Positions 1 through 9,058 of a DNA stretch of 64,000 nucleotides are shown here, in pieces. The notes beneath the pieces are model-generated. The model ran no database searches and had not been told where the DNA came from. It saw only the letters and a program-made list of their open reading frames with translations. This DNA is from Flavipsychrobacter sp. (GTDB taxonomy: Bacteria > Bacteroidota > Bacteroidia > Chitinophagales > Chitinophagaceae). Location: the NCBI GenBank assembly GCA_016787265.1, contig JAEUVF010000010.1, positions 124,001 through 188,000 on the forward strand, in the 5' to 3' direction. The position numbers and the translations under genes are program-made. Every line of letters starts with the position of its first letter. Position 1 is the first letter of the stretch.

Positions 1-869
1 CCATTTCCATAGCGATACCTTATACCTTCCCCGAATATTTTGATATTTGATAATAGCAGGAGTTGATGGGCCTCCGATTTAAGTTCCGCCACTACGGTTG
101 CATTTAATTCAGATGTTGCAGTTGCCGGTGCCGTGTAGGTTGCTTTATTGCCGGATCCGGATAGTTTGCCCGGACCAGTTAACTGCCATTTTTTTATCAG
201 GTTAGAAGGTACTGGTTTTCCTTCCCCCAGCGGAAGGGTGGAGTTATCTGAACTCACCAGCGGCGCGAGCAGATCATCCGAATAGGGATGAAAATTCAAA
301 ACGGTCAGTGGTAATTCTTCCGCTGTATTCAATTCAGCTGCAGGGGGAATCAGCTTGAGCCAGGTTACCAGCACCCAATCGCTGAAATGGGTTGAAGGTG
401 TTTGAATAGTTTTATTTGCTTTGTTGAGGTAGTGTGGTCTGACCATATGCCAGATACCGTCATCCGACTGATAGGCGATTGACAACACATCTTCTGAGGC
501 TAATGAGTCAATCAAATCTTCGTAATTAAATTGAAGGATGACCGGCTTTGCAAAATTCAGATCATGAGGGAATAATCTGTATCCACCACCGACCCCGGCA
601 TCTGCTGTGTTTGCAATCGGCTGGACCTGAAAATTAGTTGTTTCAGCAACCGCGCCAGCCGGAATAGTAACTTTTAATTTCCCATCCGCTGTAGTGAATT
701 CACCACCTTCAGCACCTATTTGAAAACTTTGAAGGGCACCGGTTGGGTCACCCGCCGGACGGCTAACCGGCTCAGGACCCTTATAAGGAATTGGACCGTT
801 TTTTTCTTTGTTACAACTGAAAAAAAATACAAGCAGCAGACTACTTGCAAAAAGGAAAATTTTGTTCAT
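1..869 (-). CDS. Secreted lipoprotein with ZU5-like domain (3' end outside window)
   Basis: The reading frame is open from an ATG at 869 to the window edge, giving at least 289 residues. It begins with a lipoprotein signal (MNKIFLFASSLLLVFFFSCNKE; hydrophobic stretch then a lipobox Cys near residue 20), so the protein is probably anchored to a membrane. Residues about 50-90 carry GAEGGEF and TIPAGAVAE, the pattern of ZU5-like domains in Bacteroidota surface proteins. Later parts contain STHFSDWVLV, common in such lipoproteins, and an Ig-like stretch (TYTAPATATSELNATV). Function unknown. It is transcribed away from the ABC permease at 1166. The C-terminus cannot be judged. Confidence 0.75.
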   Translation of the reverse strand, partial: MNKIFLFASSLLLVFFFSCNKEKNGPIPYKGPEPVSRPAGDPTGALQSFQIGAEGGEFTTADGKLKVTIPAGAVAETTNFQVQPIANTADAGVGGGYRLFPHDLNFAKPVILQFNYEDLIDSLASEDVLSIAYQSDDGIWHMVRPHYLNKANKTIQTPSTHFSDWVLVTWLKLIPPAAELNTAEELPLTVLNFHPYSDDLLAPLVSSDNSTLPLGEGKPVPSNLIKKWQLTGPGKLSGSGNKATYTAPATATSELNATVVAELKSEAHQLLLLSNIKIFGEGIRYRYGN

Positions 870-1055
870 GGTAAGGTTGTTTCGGGGCGCAACATAATCA
901 CGCATTTAATTATTGAAATGTTAAGAGCAGCCTATTGCACTATTCCTATGATCGTTAGTGAAAATTTGCTTTAAGTGGTATGCTCTAGAAAATTTCACTG
1001 CAACTTTTCTGCAATGGTTCTACATACAAACGGGCAGGCGAAATCGGACAGCAGG

Positions 1056-1071
1056 TGTTCGAAAACGGACA
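1056..1071. promoter_or_regulatory. Candidate activator site (imperfect inverted repeat)
   Basis: TGTTCG-AAAA-CGGACA is an imperfect 6+6 inverted repeat (one mismatch). A second CGGACA half-site lies at 1045-1050, exactly 21 bases (two helical turns) upstream of the one at 1066. The array sits 50-80 bases upstream of the sigma-54-like promoter at 1124, the usual distance for enhancer-binding regulators. The function is inference. Confidence 0.35.
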
Positions 1072-1123
1072 ATAGGACGAAAGAGTAAGACTATAATATA
1101 TTGATAATCAATTTAATATTGGA

Positions 1124-1140
1124 TTGGCATAGGCCTTGGT
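1124..1140 (+). promoter_or_regulatory. Sigma-54-like -24/-12 promoter
   Basis: TTGGCAT-N5-TTGGT matches the RpoN consensus (TTGGCAC-N5-TTGCT) except at two positions. GG of the -24 box and the -12 box are separated by the canonical distance. The predicted start of transcription is near 1151, about 15 bases before the ATG at 1166. Confidence 0.4.
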
Positions 1141-1165
1141 ACAAAAAATAGTACAATTCATCTCT

Positions 1166-3556
1166 ATGCTAAGAAATTACTGGCGGATTGCCCTAAGAAA
1201 TCTTTTAAAGCATAAAGGTTTTTCATTTATCAACCTGACCGGACTAACGGTTGCGTTCACCTGCTGTTTACTCATGTTCATGTATATCCGCCATGAACTT
1301 AGTTTCGACCGTTTCCAGGAAAAGGGAAACCGGATTGTTCGGGTAATCATGGAATATGGTTTCGGGAATTCGGATAAAGTTGCCGGCAACTTTACCAGTA
1401 CTAAAGTGATGCCTTCCTTCAGGCGAAATTTTCCTGAAGTTGAGGAAGGGGTTCGAATGACATCAGGAAGCGGAATTCTAAAAATCGGAGATCAATTGTT
1501 TGAAGATCCTGAGTTTCTTTTTGCCGACTCCACCTTCTTTCAGGTATTTTCCTCCTTCACGCTCCAGGCGGGTTCTCCCGAAAACGTTCTTGGCGCACCC
1601 AACCAGTTGGTTCTTACAGCATCTGCGGCAAAAAAATATTTCCCCCATCAGAATGCAGTGGGACAAACCATTTTGGTTGGTTCACAACAAACGCCTTATA
1701 TCGTAACAGGAATTGCAGATGATTGCCCGACTAATTCGCAGATACGGTTTTCGATGCTGGGTTCTTTTTCTTCCCTGGGAGCTGCGCAGGAAGAAACGTA
1801 CTGGAATGCAAACTACCAAACTTACTTGTTGTTAAAGGAGAACACTTCGCTTCCGGATTTGCAGGCAAAAATCCGTCCCTTCATGGAAAAGGAAATGAAT
1901 GATCCCAATGTCTGGCTAACCTATTTTCTCGAGCCTTACTTTGATGTTCACCTGCATTCTCCTTATACTGCTTATGTTGCCAATACAGATATCAGGTATA
2001 TATATATAGCAAGCGGGATGGCAATATTGATTTTGCTGATTGCCTGCTTTACCTATATAAACATGAGTACCGCACGATCACTTGAAAGGGCACGTGAGGT
2101 TGGCATACGCAAAGTTGCCGGAGCATCCCGACAGCAGGTATTCAGCCAGTTTATCGGTGAATCACTTGTGATATCAATAGTCGCACTGTTAATCAGTTTC
2201 GCTGTAACCGGCCTGCTATTGCCCCTCTTTAATACACTGGTAGACCGTGAACTGAGTCTTACAGAGCTTACTCATCCGCTGCTGTTGTTTTCCGCTTTTT
2301 GTATGGTGTTGTTTATTGCCTTACTGGCCGGTTCCTATCCTGCCCTGGTATTATCTGGATTCCAACCCATCAAAGTATTGAAGGGGAATTTCAGAAACAG
2401 TGGAAGTGGTCATTGGGTCAGACAATCCCTTACCGTATTTCAGTTTACGATTTCAGCATTTCTTCTGATAGGAAGTTTCGTCATGTTCAGACAGGTAAAA
2501 TACATCCAGAAAAAATCACTTGGTTTTAACCGTGATCATGTAATCATAATAAAAGGTGATTATAAAGTGGGAGAAAAAATGGATCTGCTGAGAAATCAAT
2601 GGAAGGCCAATGCACAGGTAAAAAATGCCAGTTTAACCTACAATCCACCCATATCTATTATGGGCGGTTATGGTATGCGCAGTGCAAGCATGCCATCCAC
2701 TGTTTCACTTAATGTTTATGCGAATCCAATAGATGAGGAATTCCTTAAAACGAATGAAATTCAACTAATAGCAGGATCAGACATCAGTGGTCAGGATGTC
2801 CTGGATGCCTCCCATGAGGAATCGGAAAAGAACTTCTTTCATTTTATTCTGAATGAATCTGCGGCTAAGGAACTGGGATGGAACCCGCAGCAGGCAATCG
2901 GCCAACGTATGTATCTGGATGAATCAAGGCCTGGAATTGTTAAAGGAGTGGTTAGGGATTTTCACTTTAGTTCGCTTCATTCACCTATTCAAAGCCTGGT
3001 GCTTTTTCCTTCCAGTTTCGGGAATACCATTTTAGTAAAAGTATCAGGCGAACAGTTGCCTGAAACTGTAGCATTCATGGAAAAAACATGGAAAGGAATT
3101 ATTCAGCATCGTCCATTCAGTTATAGTTTCATGGATGAAGCATATAATTCGATGTATAAAGCAGAACAACAGACAGCCCAAGTGATTGGCATATTTACAG
3201 GTGTTGCCATCCTGCTGGCCTGTGTTGGATTATTGGGATTATCTGCTTTTTCTGTGCAGCAACGCACAAAGGAAATCGGAGTCAGAAAGGTGCTCGGGGC
3301 TTCCGTTCAGGGCATAGTCTGGATGCTGGCAACTTATTTCCTTCGCATGGTATTGGTGGCATCGATTATCGCTGCCCCGATCGGATGGTTTGCAACCAAT
3401 AAATGGCTGGAAGACTTCAGTTATCGAACCAGCCTGGATTTTACCGTGTTCATTTGGCCGGTATTGGGTTTAAGCCTTCTTGCATTGATTGTTATAAGTA
3501 TACAAACCATTAGGGCAGCTGTTTTGAACCCGGTTAAAAGTTTACGGTCGGAATAA
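1166..3556 (+). CDS. FtsX/MacB-type ABC transporter permease
   Basis: A 796-residue permease with the Bacteroidota layout of two FtsX halves. There is an N-terminal membrane helix after MLRNYWRIALRNL, then a large MacB-like periplasmic domain. The first FtsX unit has three helices and the coupling motif REVGIRKVAGAS. A fourth helix near the middle precedes a second periplasmic domain. The C-terminal FtsX unit carries KEIGVRKVLGAS. Such proteins work with a separate MacB-like ATPase, probably in mechanotransmission or export; no ATPase gene lies beside it. An in-frame TTG at 1136 would add ten residues, but that codon lies in the predicted -12 box, so the ATG at 1166 is preferred. Family assignment is firm; substrate unknown. 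Confidence 0.88.
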   Translation: MLRNYWRIALRNLLKHKGFSFINLTGLTVAFTCCLLMFMYIRHELSFDRFQEKGNRIVRVIMEYGFGNSDKVAGNFTSTKVMPSFRRNFPEVEEGVRMTSGSGILKIGDQLFEDPEFLFADSTFFQVFSSFTLQAGSPENVLGAPNQLVLTASAAKKYFPHQNAVGQTILVGSQQTPYIVTGIADDCPTNSQIRFSMLGSFSSLGAAQEETYWNANYQTYLLLKENTSLPDLQAKIRPFMEKEMNDPNVWLTYFLEPYFDVHLHSPYTAYVANTDIRYIYIASGMAILILLIACFTYINMSTARSLERAREVGIRKVAGASRQQVFSQFIGESLVISIVALLISFAVTGLLLPLFNTLVDRELSLTELTHPLLLFSAFCMVLFIALLAGSYPALVLSGFQPIKVLKGNFRNSGSGHWVRQSLTVFQFTISAFLLIGSFVMFRQVKYIQKKSLGFNRDHVIIIKGDYKVGEKMDLLRNQWKANAQVKNASLTYNPPISIMGGYGMRSASMPSTVSLNVYANPIDEEFLKTNEIQLIAGSDISGQDVLDASHEESEKNFFHFILNESAAKELGWNPQQAIGQRMYLDESRPGIVKGVVRDFHFSSLHSPIQSLVLFPSSFGNTILVKVSGEQLPETVAFMEKTWKGIIQHRPFSYSFMDEAYNSMYKAEQQTAQVIGIFTGVAILLACVGLLGLSAFSVQQRTKEIGVRKVLGASVQGIVWMLATYFLRMVLVASIIAAPIGWFATNKWLEDFSYRTSLDFTVFIWPVLGLSLLALIVISIQTIRAAVLNPVKSLRSE

Positions 3557-3687
3557 TTTTCCTGCATAATGTACGGATACCCTTTTGCAGCTTCTTACAG
3601 CCTGGTGCTTGAGTTGGTTGAAAAGAATCCTATCTTAGGATTTACGTCCAACCTTACTGTAGAAAAAACTCGCACCGGAAAATAACA

Positions 3688-5073
3688 ATGGAAGCAATCA
3701 GCCTTAAGGAAAAAATCGGGTATGGTTTCGGCGATATGGCGTCCTCCATGTTTTGGAAGCTCTTTGCTATGTACCTTCTTTTTTTCTATACCGATGTTAT
3801 GGGTTTGAGCGCTGCAGCAGTAGGTACTATGTTTCTGATCACCAGAATATGGGATACGCTATTTGATCCGGTAGTAGGCGTAATCACCGATCGAACCTCA
3901 ACCCGTTTGGGAAAGTTCAGGCCCTATCTTCTGTATATGGCAATCCCATTTGGTTTGATTGGCATAGTTACTTTTACCGTTCCGGATTCAGATACTCATG
4001 GGAAATTGTTATATGCCTATATTACCTATTCGGCTATGATGATGATCTATTCCCTTATCAACGTGCCCTATGCATCACTGTTAGGTGTTATATCTCCGGA
4101 TGCCCGACAGCGAAATACGCTGGCCTCATTTCGGATGAGTTTTGCATTCGCCGGCAGTCTGATTGCCTTGGCAATAATGGAGCCCCTTATTACTTTCAGG
4201 GGTGGAAGTACCCAGGGTTCAAGTCCGAATAATGCGGACGCCTGGCAATTTGCAGTTACAGTTATAGCCGTTTTGTGTGTGGTGCTTTTCCTGCTTTGTT
4301 TTGCCTGGGTTAAAGAGCGGGTAAGGCCAATTCTTGATGTTCGGGTATCGTTAAAGAAAGATATCAGGGACCTGCTTAAAAACCGTCCCTGGTGGATATT
4401 GTTATTATCGGGGGTGGGAGCATTAATTTTTAATTCCATACGCGATGGAGCAACCATTTATTATTTCCGTTATTTTATTAACGAAAAGGATATGGTCAAC
4501 CTGATGGGAACCAGCCTCACCTATTCCACTCTTTATCTCGTAATTGGTCAGGCTGCTAATATGTTAGGTGTAATTATTGCTTCTCCTGTTGCTAATAAAA
4601 TCGGGAAAAAACAAACCTATTTTGGAGCGATGTTGCTGGCTTCCCTTTTGAGTATTTTATTTTACTGGATAGGAAGAGATGCATTGCTTCCGATTTTTGC
4701 TTTACAGTTTCTGATCAGTATCTGTGCCGGAATAATTTTCCCTTTATTATGGTCTATGTATGCAGATATTGCTGATTATTCAGAATTGAAAACAGGAAGG
4801 AGAGCTACCGGATTAATATTTTCGTCTTCGTCCATGTCACAAAAAATCGGCTGGACAATTGGAGGAGCTTTAACTGGATGGTTGCTTGCTGCTTTTGGTT
4901 TCAGGGCAAATATGGAACAGTCAGAATCGACTCAAATCGGAATACGTCTAATGCTAAGCTGGCTTCCCGCTATTGGATCCATCTTCTCTTTTGTATGTAT
5001 ACTGTTTTACCCGCTTTCAGAAAAGAAAATACAGCGCATTTGCGATGAACTTGAAAACAGGCGAAAGAGTTGA
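3688..5073 (+). CDS. GPH-family sugar:cation symporter (MFS)
   Basis: A 461-residue polytopic protein with about 12 membrane helices. The N-terminus KIGYGFGDMASSMFWKL and the loop DPVVGVITDRTSTRLGKFRPYLL are hallmarks of the glycoside-pentoside-hexuronide family (MelB-like), whose members import sugars with Na+ or H+. The conserved D of the DP motif in helix 2 and the RLGKFRP loop are intact. It stands alone, 131 bases after the ABC permease, with a shared convergent hairpin terminator downstream. The substrate cannot be predicted because no glycosidase gene is adjacent. Confidence 0.88.
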   Translation: MEAISLKEKIGYGFGDMASSMFWKLFAMYLLFFYTDVMGLSAAAVGTMFLITRIWDTLFDPVVGVITDRTSTRLGKFRPYLLYMAIPFGLIGIVTFTVPDSDTHGKLLYAYITYSAMMMIYSLINVPYASLLGVISPDARQRNTLASFRMSFAFAGSLIALAIMEPLITFRGGSTQGSSPNNADAWQFAVTVIAVLCVVLFLLCFAWVKERVRPILDVRVSLKKDIRDLLKNRPWWILLLSGVGALIFNSIRDGATIYYFRYFINEKDMVNLMGTSLTYSTLYLVIGQAANMLGVIIASPVANKIGKKQTYFGAMLLASLLSILFYWIGRDALLPIFALQFLISICAGIIFPLLWSMYADIADYSELKTGRRATGLIFSSSSMSQKIGWTIGGALTGWLLAAFGFRANMEQSESTQIGIRLMLSWLPAIGSIFSFVCILFYPLSEKKIQRICDELENRRKS

Positions 5074-5129
5074 TTAAAAATAAACATCCTGTTGTATTGA
5101 GTTTATTCAACGTAATCTGGTGGATAAAG

Positions 5130-5160
5130 TAAACGGCGTCTAGAAATCATTCGCCGTTTA
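5130..5160. terminator. Convergent hairpin terminator
   Basis: TAAACGGCG and CGCCGTTTA form a perfect 9-bp stem around a 13-base loop. It lies between two converging genes (stops at 5073 and 5167), so it can serve both strands. Confidence 0.6.
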
Positions 5161-5166
5161 TGAATG

Positions 5167-5841
5167 TCAGCAACCGGGCTTAATTACATTCTCCAGCGTT
5201 TTGCCATTGAATTTAAATAGACCAAAACCGTCTGTTCCGAACCAGAGTTGACCTGAATTGTCTTCATAAATCATATGAACAGGGGTCTGAACCGGCAGGT
5301 CTTTCTCATTCCTGGGCGCACGATACATGGGCAGTGTCATGAATTCATCTTTCTCAAACATGGCCAGTCCTTTCCGCGTACCTGCCCAGATTTGACCCTT
5401 TTTATCCATATGAAGGGTAAGTACTTCATTATCAGGCAACCCATTTGCGGTAGTATAAGCATACAAGCCCTGCTTATTTCGACGCGTTATTCCACCATTG
5501 GTTGCTATCCATACATCCCCATTCCGGTCTTGAAGGATAGTTCTGACAGAATTGCCTGTAAGGCCCTCTTTGGTGGTGAAGTAACTATAATTAGTGCCGT
5601 CAAACAAACAAACACCATCTTTTCCGGTTCCAATCCAGAAGGTACCGCTTTTGTCCTGCAGGATATTTTGTACGGATTGGCTAATTTGAAATTCTTCAGT
5701 TCCCCTGTTTTGTTTGTTGAGTAAAATTTTAGGTCCTGTCCACACGCCGATCGAGCCATGCTCCAGTTGAACAGGTTTCTTAATAGTTGGCTGGCTATCG
5801 GTCAGCAATAACCAGATAATTGAAATTAAAATAGAAGTCAT
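5167..5841 (-). CDS. Short secreted propeller-repeat protein (reg_prop type)
   Basis: A 224-residue protein with a hydrophobic N-terminus (ILISIIWLLL), so probably exported or anchored. It carries about four two-component-regulator propeller repeats: SVQNILQDKSGTFWIGT, SVRTILQDRNGDVWIAT, EVLTLHMDKKGQIWAGT and VHMIYEDNSGQLWFGT. Complete propellers of this class have about seven blades and usually form sensor domains of large histidine kinases. Here only a partial set is present with no kinase. It is divergent (152 bases) from the winged-helix membrane regulator at 5994, which suggests a functional pair. Possible role: periplasmic ligand sensor. This is inference. Confidence 0.75.
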   Translation of the reverse strand: MTSILISIIWLLLTDSQPTIKKPVQLEHGSIGVWTGPKILLNKQNRGTEEFQISQSVQNILQDKSGTFWIGTGKDGVCLFDGTNYSYFTTKEGLTGNSVRTILQDRNGDVWIATNGGITRRNKQGLYAYTTANGLPDNEVLTLHMDKKGQIWAGTRKGLAMFEKDEFMTLPMYRAPRNEKDLPVQTPVHMIYEDNSGQLWFGTDGFGLFKFNGKTLENVIKPGC

Positions 5842-5993
5842 AGAAAATTGTTTTTTTGAAAGAATTGATTGTCATTCCAATCTAAGCTGAGTTTTTGTCA
5901 AACGGGGTAAATAGACTGTAAATTGATTGTAAATGCCTTGTAAAAAGAGCTCTCAGCTACCAAACAGCAACCTGTAAAACCTATATTTGATTT

Positions 5994-6875
5994 ATGAAAT
6001 GGAAACTGTATTGGCTGGTTTTGCTAATATTACCCATACTTGTATTGGCAGCATTTATGGGCAGGGATTCCTCTTATACAGCTTATCAGAATGCACGAGA
6101 ACAGATCATTTTGCGCAAGGTTTCTCATAAATTATTACTTGCCGCCGGCGACAGTAGTTCACGGGTACCCGGGATTAAACAGCTTTCTGCTACTGAATTT
6201 TTACTTCCGTTGGAAACAGCAATTTCCTTTCATCCTGACTCACTGGTGAAAACGATAAACCAGATCATCCAGGACCATGGGTTATCTACCCGATACGTTG
6301 TGAATGTATTGGAGCAGCCCGGCAACAATATTGTGTTTGGATATGCCATGGCTGGCTCAGAGCAGGAGAATATCATACCCTGTCTGGGAAGAGAACAACC
6401 AAAAGCGAAATACGCTGTACTGATAAGATGGGAACCTGAAACAAAAGCAGGAACGGCATTCTGGATGGCTGGCGGAATACTAATACTATCAATAGCAGCC
6501 GGACTTTATTGGAAAAGGTCCAGGGAGCATTCTTCAAAAGAGCTAAGCCCGTCAACTAATGAGGAAGAGCTTAAAACAGGTATTTCCATTGGTCAATATA
6601 AATTTTTTGCAGAGCAACAAGAGCTTCAATTTGGCGAAACCATACTTTCCCTAACAGGAAAGGAGACAAGACTGCTCCAGATTTTCGGAACCTCTATTAA
6701 TGAACTCATCGATCGCAAGCGGCTGCAAAAAGAAGTGTGGGAAGATGAAGGCGTAATCGTAGGACGCAGTCTTGACATGTACATTTCAAAACTCCGTAAG
6801 AAACTGGAAATGGATCCTATGGTTCATTTGATAAATGTACATGGCAAGGGATATAAACTTGAAGTTCTCTCCTAA
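5994..6875 (+). CDS. Membrane-anchored winged-helix transcription regulator
   Basis: A 293-residue protein with a membrane helix at about residues 5-22, a periplasmic segment of about 130 residues, and a second helix at about 155-172. A cytoplasmic OmpR/PhoB-type winged helix follows at about 192-293, recognised by LTGKETRLLQIF, the recognition-helix region SLDMYISKLRKKLEMD and INVHGKGYKL. There is no receiver domain, so signalling must pass through the membrane, as in ToxR/CadC, though those have the DNA-binding domain at the N-terminus. The fold of the periplasmic segment is not recognised. A TATATTTG box at 5982-5989 lies just before the ATG. Its 3' end overlaps the convergent phytochrome gene by 4 bases. 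Confidence 0.82.
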   Translation: MKWKLYWLVLLILPILVLAAFMGRDSSYTAYQNAREQIILRKVSHKLLLAAGDSSSRVPGIKQLSATEFLLPLETAISFHPDSLVKTINQIIQDHGLSTRYVVNVLEQPGNNIVFGYAMAGSEQENIIPCLGREQPKAKYAVLIRWEPETKAGTAFWMAGGILILSIAAGLYWKRSREHSSKELSPSTNEEELKTGISIGQYKFFAEQQELQFGETILSLTGKETRLLQIFGTSINELIDRKRLQKEVWEDEGVIVGRSLDMYISKLRKKLEMDPMVHLINVHGKGYKLEVLS

Positions 6876-9058
6876 ACCGACTCCGACTGTTCAATTTTTT
6901 TAAGGCGTATGTAAAATCGGGTACCCTTGTTCTGTTCCGTTTCAAACCATAATTGTCCCTGGTGTTTATCAATTATGCGTTTAACAATGGCGAGTCCGAG
7001 ACCTGTTCCCTCAAAATTACTGGCGCCTGGAAGCCTGTAAAACAGATTGAACAGGTTTCCGGTATGTCGTGGGTCCATCCCGATGCCATTATCTACAACG
7101 GTATATAGGATTGCATCCTTTTCTGAAGACCCGGTTACCTGAACCAGCGGTTTACCAGTTTTGGAAGAATATTTTAATGCATTTCCCAGCAGGTTGCTGA
7201 ATACCTGCCCGATCATCGTGATATCTCCATAAATTTCCGGAGTATCTCCAATCTGAAATTCCGGGTTGAAGTCCTGGTATGCATCAAGCAGTTCTTCCCT
7301 GATCTGATTCAATAAAGTTTTCATATCAATAGGCTGCAGACTGATCTGCTCCCGACCGAGTTTGGTATAATGGAAAACCTCTTTTATCATCATCTGCATT
7401 CGCCCGGCATTGCGTTTGATTTTTTCAGTTAGTAATCTGTTATCCAGGCTGGGGTCCTCCTCCAGTAACAATTCAGCAAAGTTATAGATGGTGGCAAGAG
7501 GGGTTTTCAGGTCATGTGATATGGTATAACTAAAACTGTCCAGTTCCTCATAGGCTTTTTTTAGTTCTTCATTCAGTCTTCTCAACTGATTGCTTTTTTC
7601 CTGAATCAATAAAAGCATCTCTTCACGCAGCTTGTATGCATTGGATAATTCAGCCGTTGTCCATTTTTCCGATCTTCCTTTAAGCGACTGGATAAATATT
7701 GCAAAGGAAGTCCGTGGTTCTATCCGTGTTTCTCCATCCTGGTTTAAAATCACTGCTTTCTCAGGATTTCCTGCCCATTTGATTTCCTGTTCTATTTCCG
7801 GCTTGAACCATAGTATACAGTCCTTCAGATCCAGGGATAAGGGTGCACAAAGCATCCCGCTTGCTGTAATTGTAACAGACTGCGCGCGTGGAAATATGGA
7901 AGAGAGATGATCTGTTTGAAATACCTGATTGGTTGGAGATGTCTGCAGAAATTCAGACAACTCTTTTATAAAGCCCGTGTTAGGTGTTTGACCCACCAGT
8001 GTTATCTGGCCATCATAAATCAGGGCTGCACCTTTTGCTCCATTGATGGATAAGAGATCCAGGCTGCCATTGGAAACGCCTTCTGCAATAGATTCGAATT
8101 GACGCATTTGTCTTACCAATCCTGCCGTATTCTCCCTCCAGTAATTGTACAACTGTTGTTTTTCTTCTTCTACCTGATAGCGCACAATGGATGATAACAT
8201 TTGTCCGACCATTTTTGCATGCAGGCGTTGACGATAATCTATATGCCTGGGAGTATAATGGTGGCAGGCAATTAGTCCCCATAACTCACCCTGTGACACA
8301 ATGGAGATACTGAAGCTGGCAGCCACACCCATATTTTTAAGGTATTGAATATGGGTGGGTGATACAGAACGAAGCACGGAATCTGACAGGTCGATAGGAG
8401 CTACAGAATCAGCATTCCCCAAATGTTCAAGAGGGCTATCGGTTGCATCCACATCTGCAATCAGCCGAACCAGATTTTTCTTATATAATTCGCGGGCCTG
8501 CTTTGGAATGTCTGATGCAGGATAATGAAGACCCAGGTAGGGGTCCAATCCTTTGTCTGCAACTTCCGCAACCACCTCCCCATGGCCATCTTCATGAAAC
8601 ATATAAACCATGACACGATTAAAACCGCTGATCATTTTTACCTTTTGAGCAGCAGCTTCCAGTGCGTGTATTATGGTGTCAGAGTTACTCATCGAATCAA
8701 GCATATCCGCCATGATCATTTCAGAGGAATATGCATAGTTCAGAAGGGGTTCAAATTCTAATAAAATATAATCAGGGGTCAGATGCGAAATCAGATAACA
8801 ATCTCCTACAAGGCTTTGAATCTGCTGATAACTCCCATGCTCAAACGATGTATTAAATGATATATATTGCTGGAGGTCCTGAACGGATTTATCAATTAAC
8901 TGGCTAGCCGGTAGTGGTAAAAACCGGTTGATAGTAGGACTTGCCTGCTTTATTATCAGGGTGTTTTTATCTATCACAAGTGCAGCCCCATGGGGCTGAA
9001 TTTTACCTGGAAACTGAATAGGCTCACGATCGCATGGATTAGTTGGAATTTTTTGCAT
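6872..9058 (-). CDS. bphP: Bacteriophytochrome histidine kinase
   Basis: A 728-residue red/far-red light sensor. Order: PAS (1-110) with the bilin-attachment Cys9 in NPCDREPIQFPG and the IQPHG motif; GAF (about 125-300) with PASDIP (Asp183) and CHHYTPRH; PHY (about 310-490) with the tongue motif PRTSFAIF and WAGNP; HisKA with phospho-acceptor His515 (SHDLKTPLAT); and a HATPase domain with NALKYS, DNGIGM and GTGLGLAI. The key residues for biliverdin binding and kinase activity are all present. The start overlaps the end of the heme oxygenase gene by 20 bases, giving a translationally coupled operon that makes chromophore and sensor together. No response regulator is fused or adjacent. Confidence 0.95.
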   Translation of the reverse strand: MQKIPTNPCDREPIQFPGKIQPHGAALVIDKNTLIIKQASPTINRFLPLPASQLIDKSVQDLQQYISFNTSFEHGSYQQIQSLVGDCYLISHLTPDYILLEFEPLLNYAYSSEMIMADMLDSMSNSDTIIHALEAAAQKVKMISGFNRVMVYMFHEDGHGEVVAEVADKGLDPYLGLHYPASDIPKQARELYKKNLVRLIADVDATDSPLEHLGNADSVAPIDLSDSVLRSVSPTHIQYLKNMGVAASFSISIVSQGELWGLIACHHYTPRHIDYRQRLHAKMVGQMLSSIVRYQVEEEKQQLYNYWRENTAGLVRQMRQFESIAEGVSNGSLDLLSINGAKGAALIYDGQITLVGQTPNTGFIKELSEFLQTSPTNQVFQTDHLSSIFPRAQSVTITASGMLCAPLSLDLKDCILWFKPEIEQEIKWAGNPEKAVILNQDGETRIEPRTSFAIFIQSLKGRSEKWTTAELSNAYKLREEMLLLIQEKSNQLRRLNEELKKAYEELDSFSYTISHDLKTPLATIYNFAELLLEEDPSLDNRLLTEKIKRNAGRMQMMIKEVFHYTKLGREQISLQPIDMKTLLNQIREELLDAYQDFNPEFQIGDTPEIYGDITMIGQVFSNLLGNALKYSSKTGKPLVQVTGSSEKDAILYTVVDNGIGMDPRHTGNLFNLFYRLPGASNFEGTGLGLAIVKRIIDKHQGQLWFETEQNKGTRFYIRLKKIEQSESV

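Noticed and set aside
720..974. 84-residue frame on the plus strand
   Set aside because: It lies opposite the lipoprotein gene and its signal peptide; composition is not protein-like.
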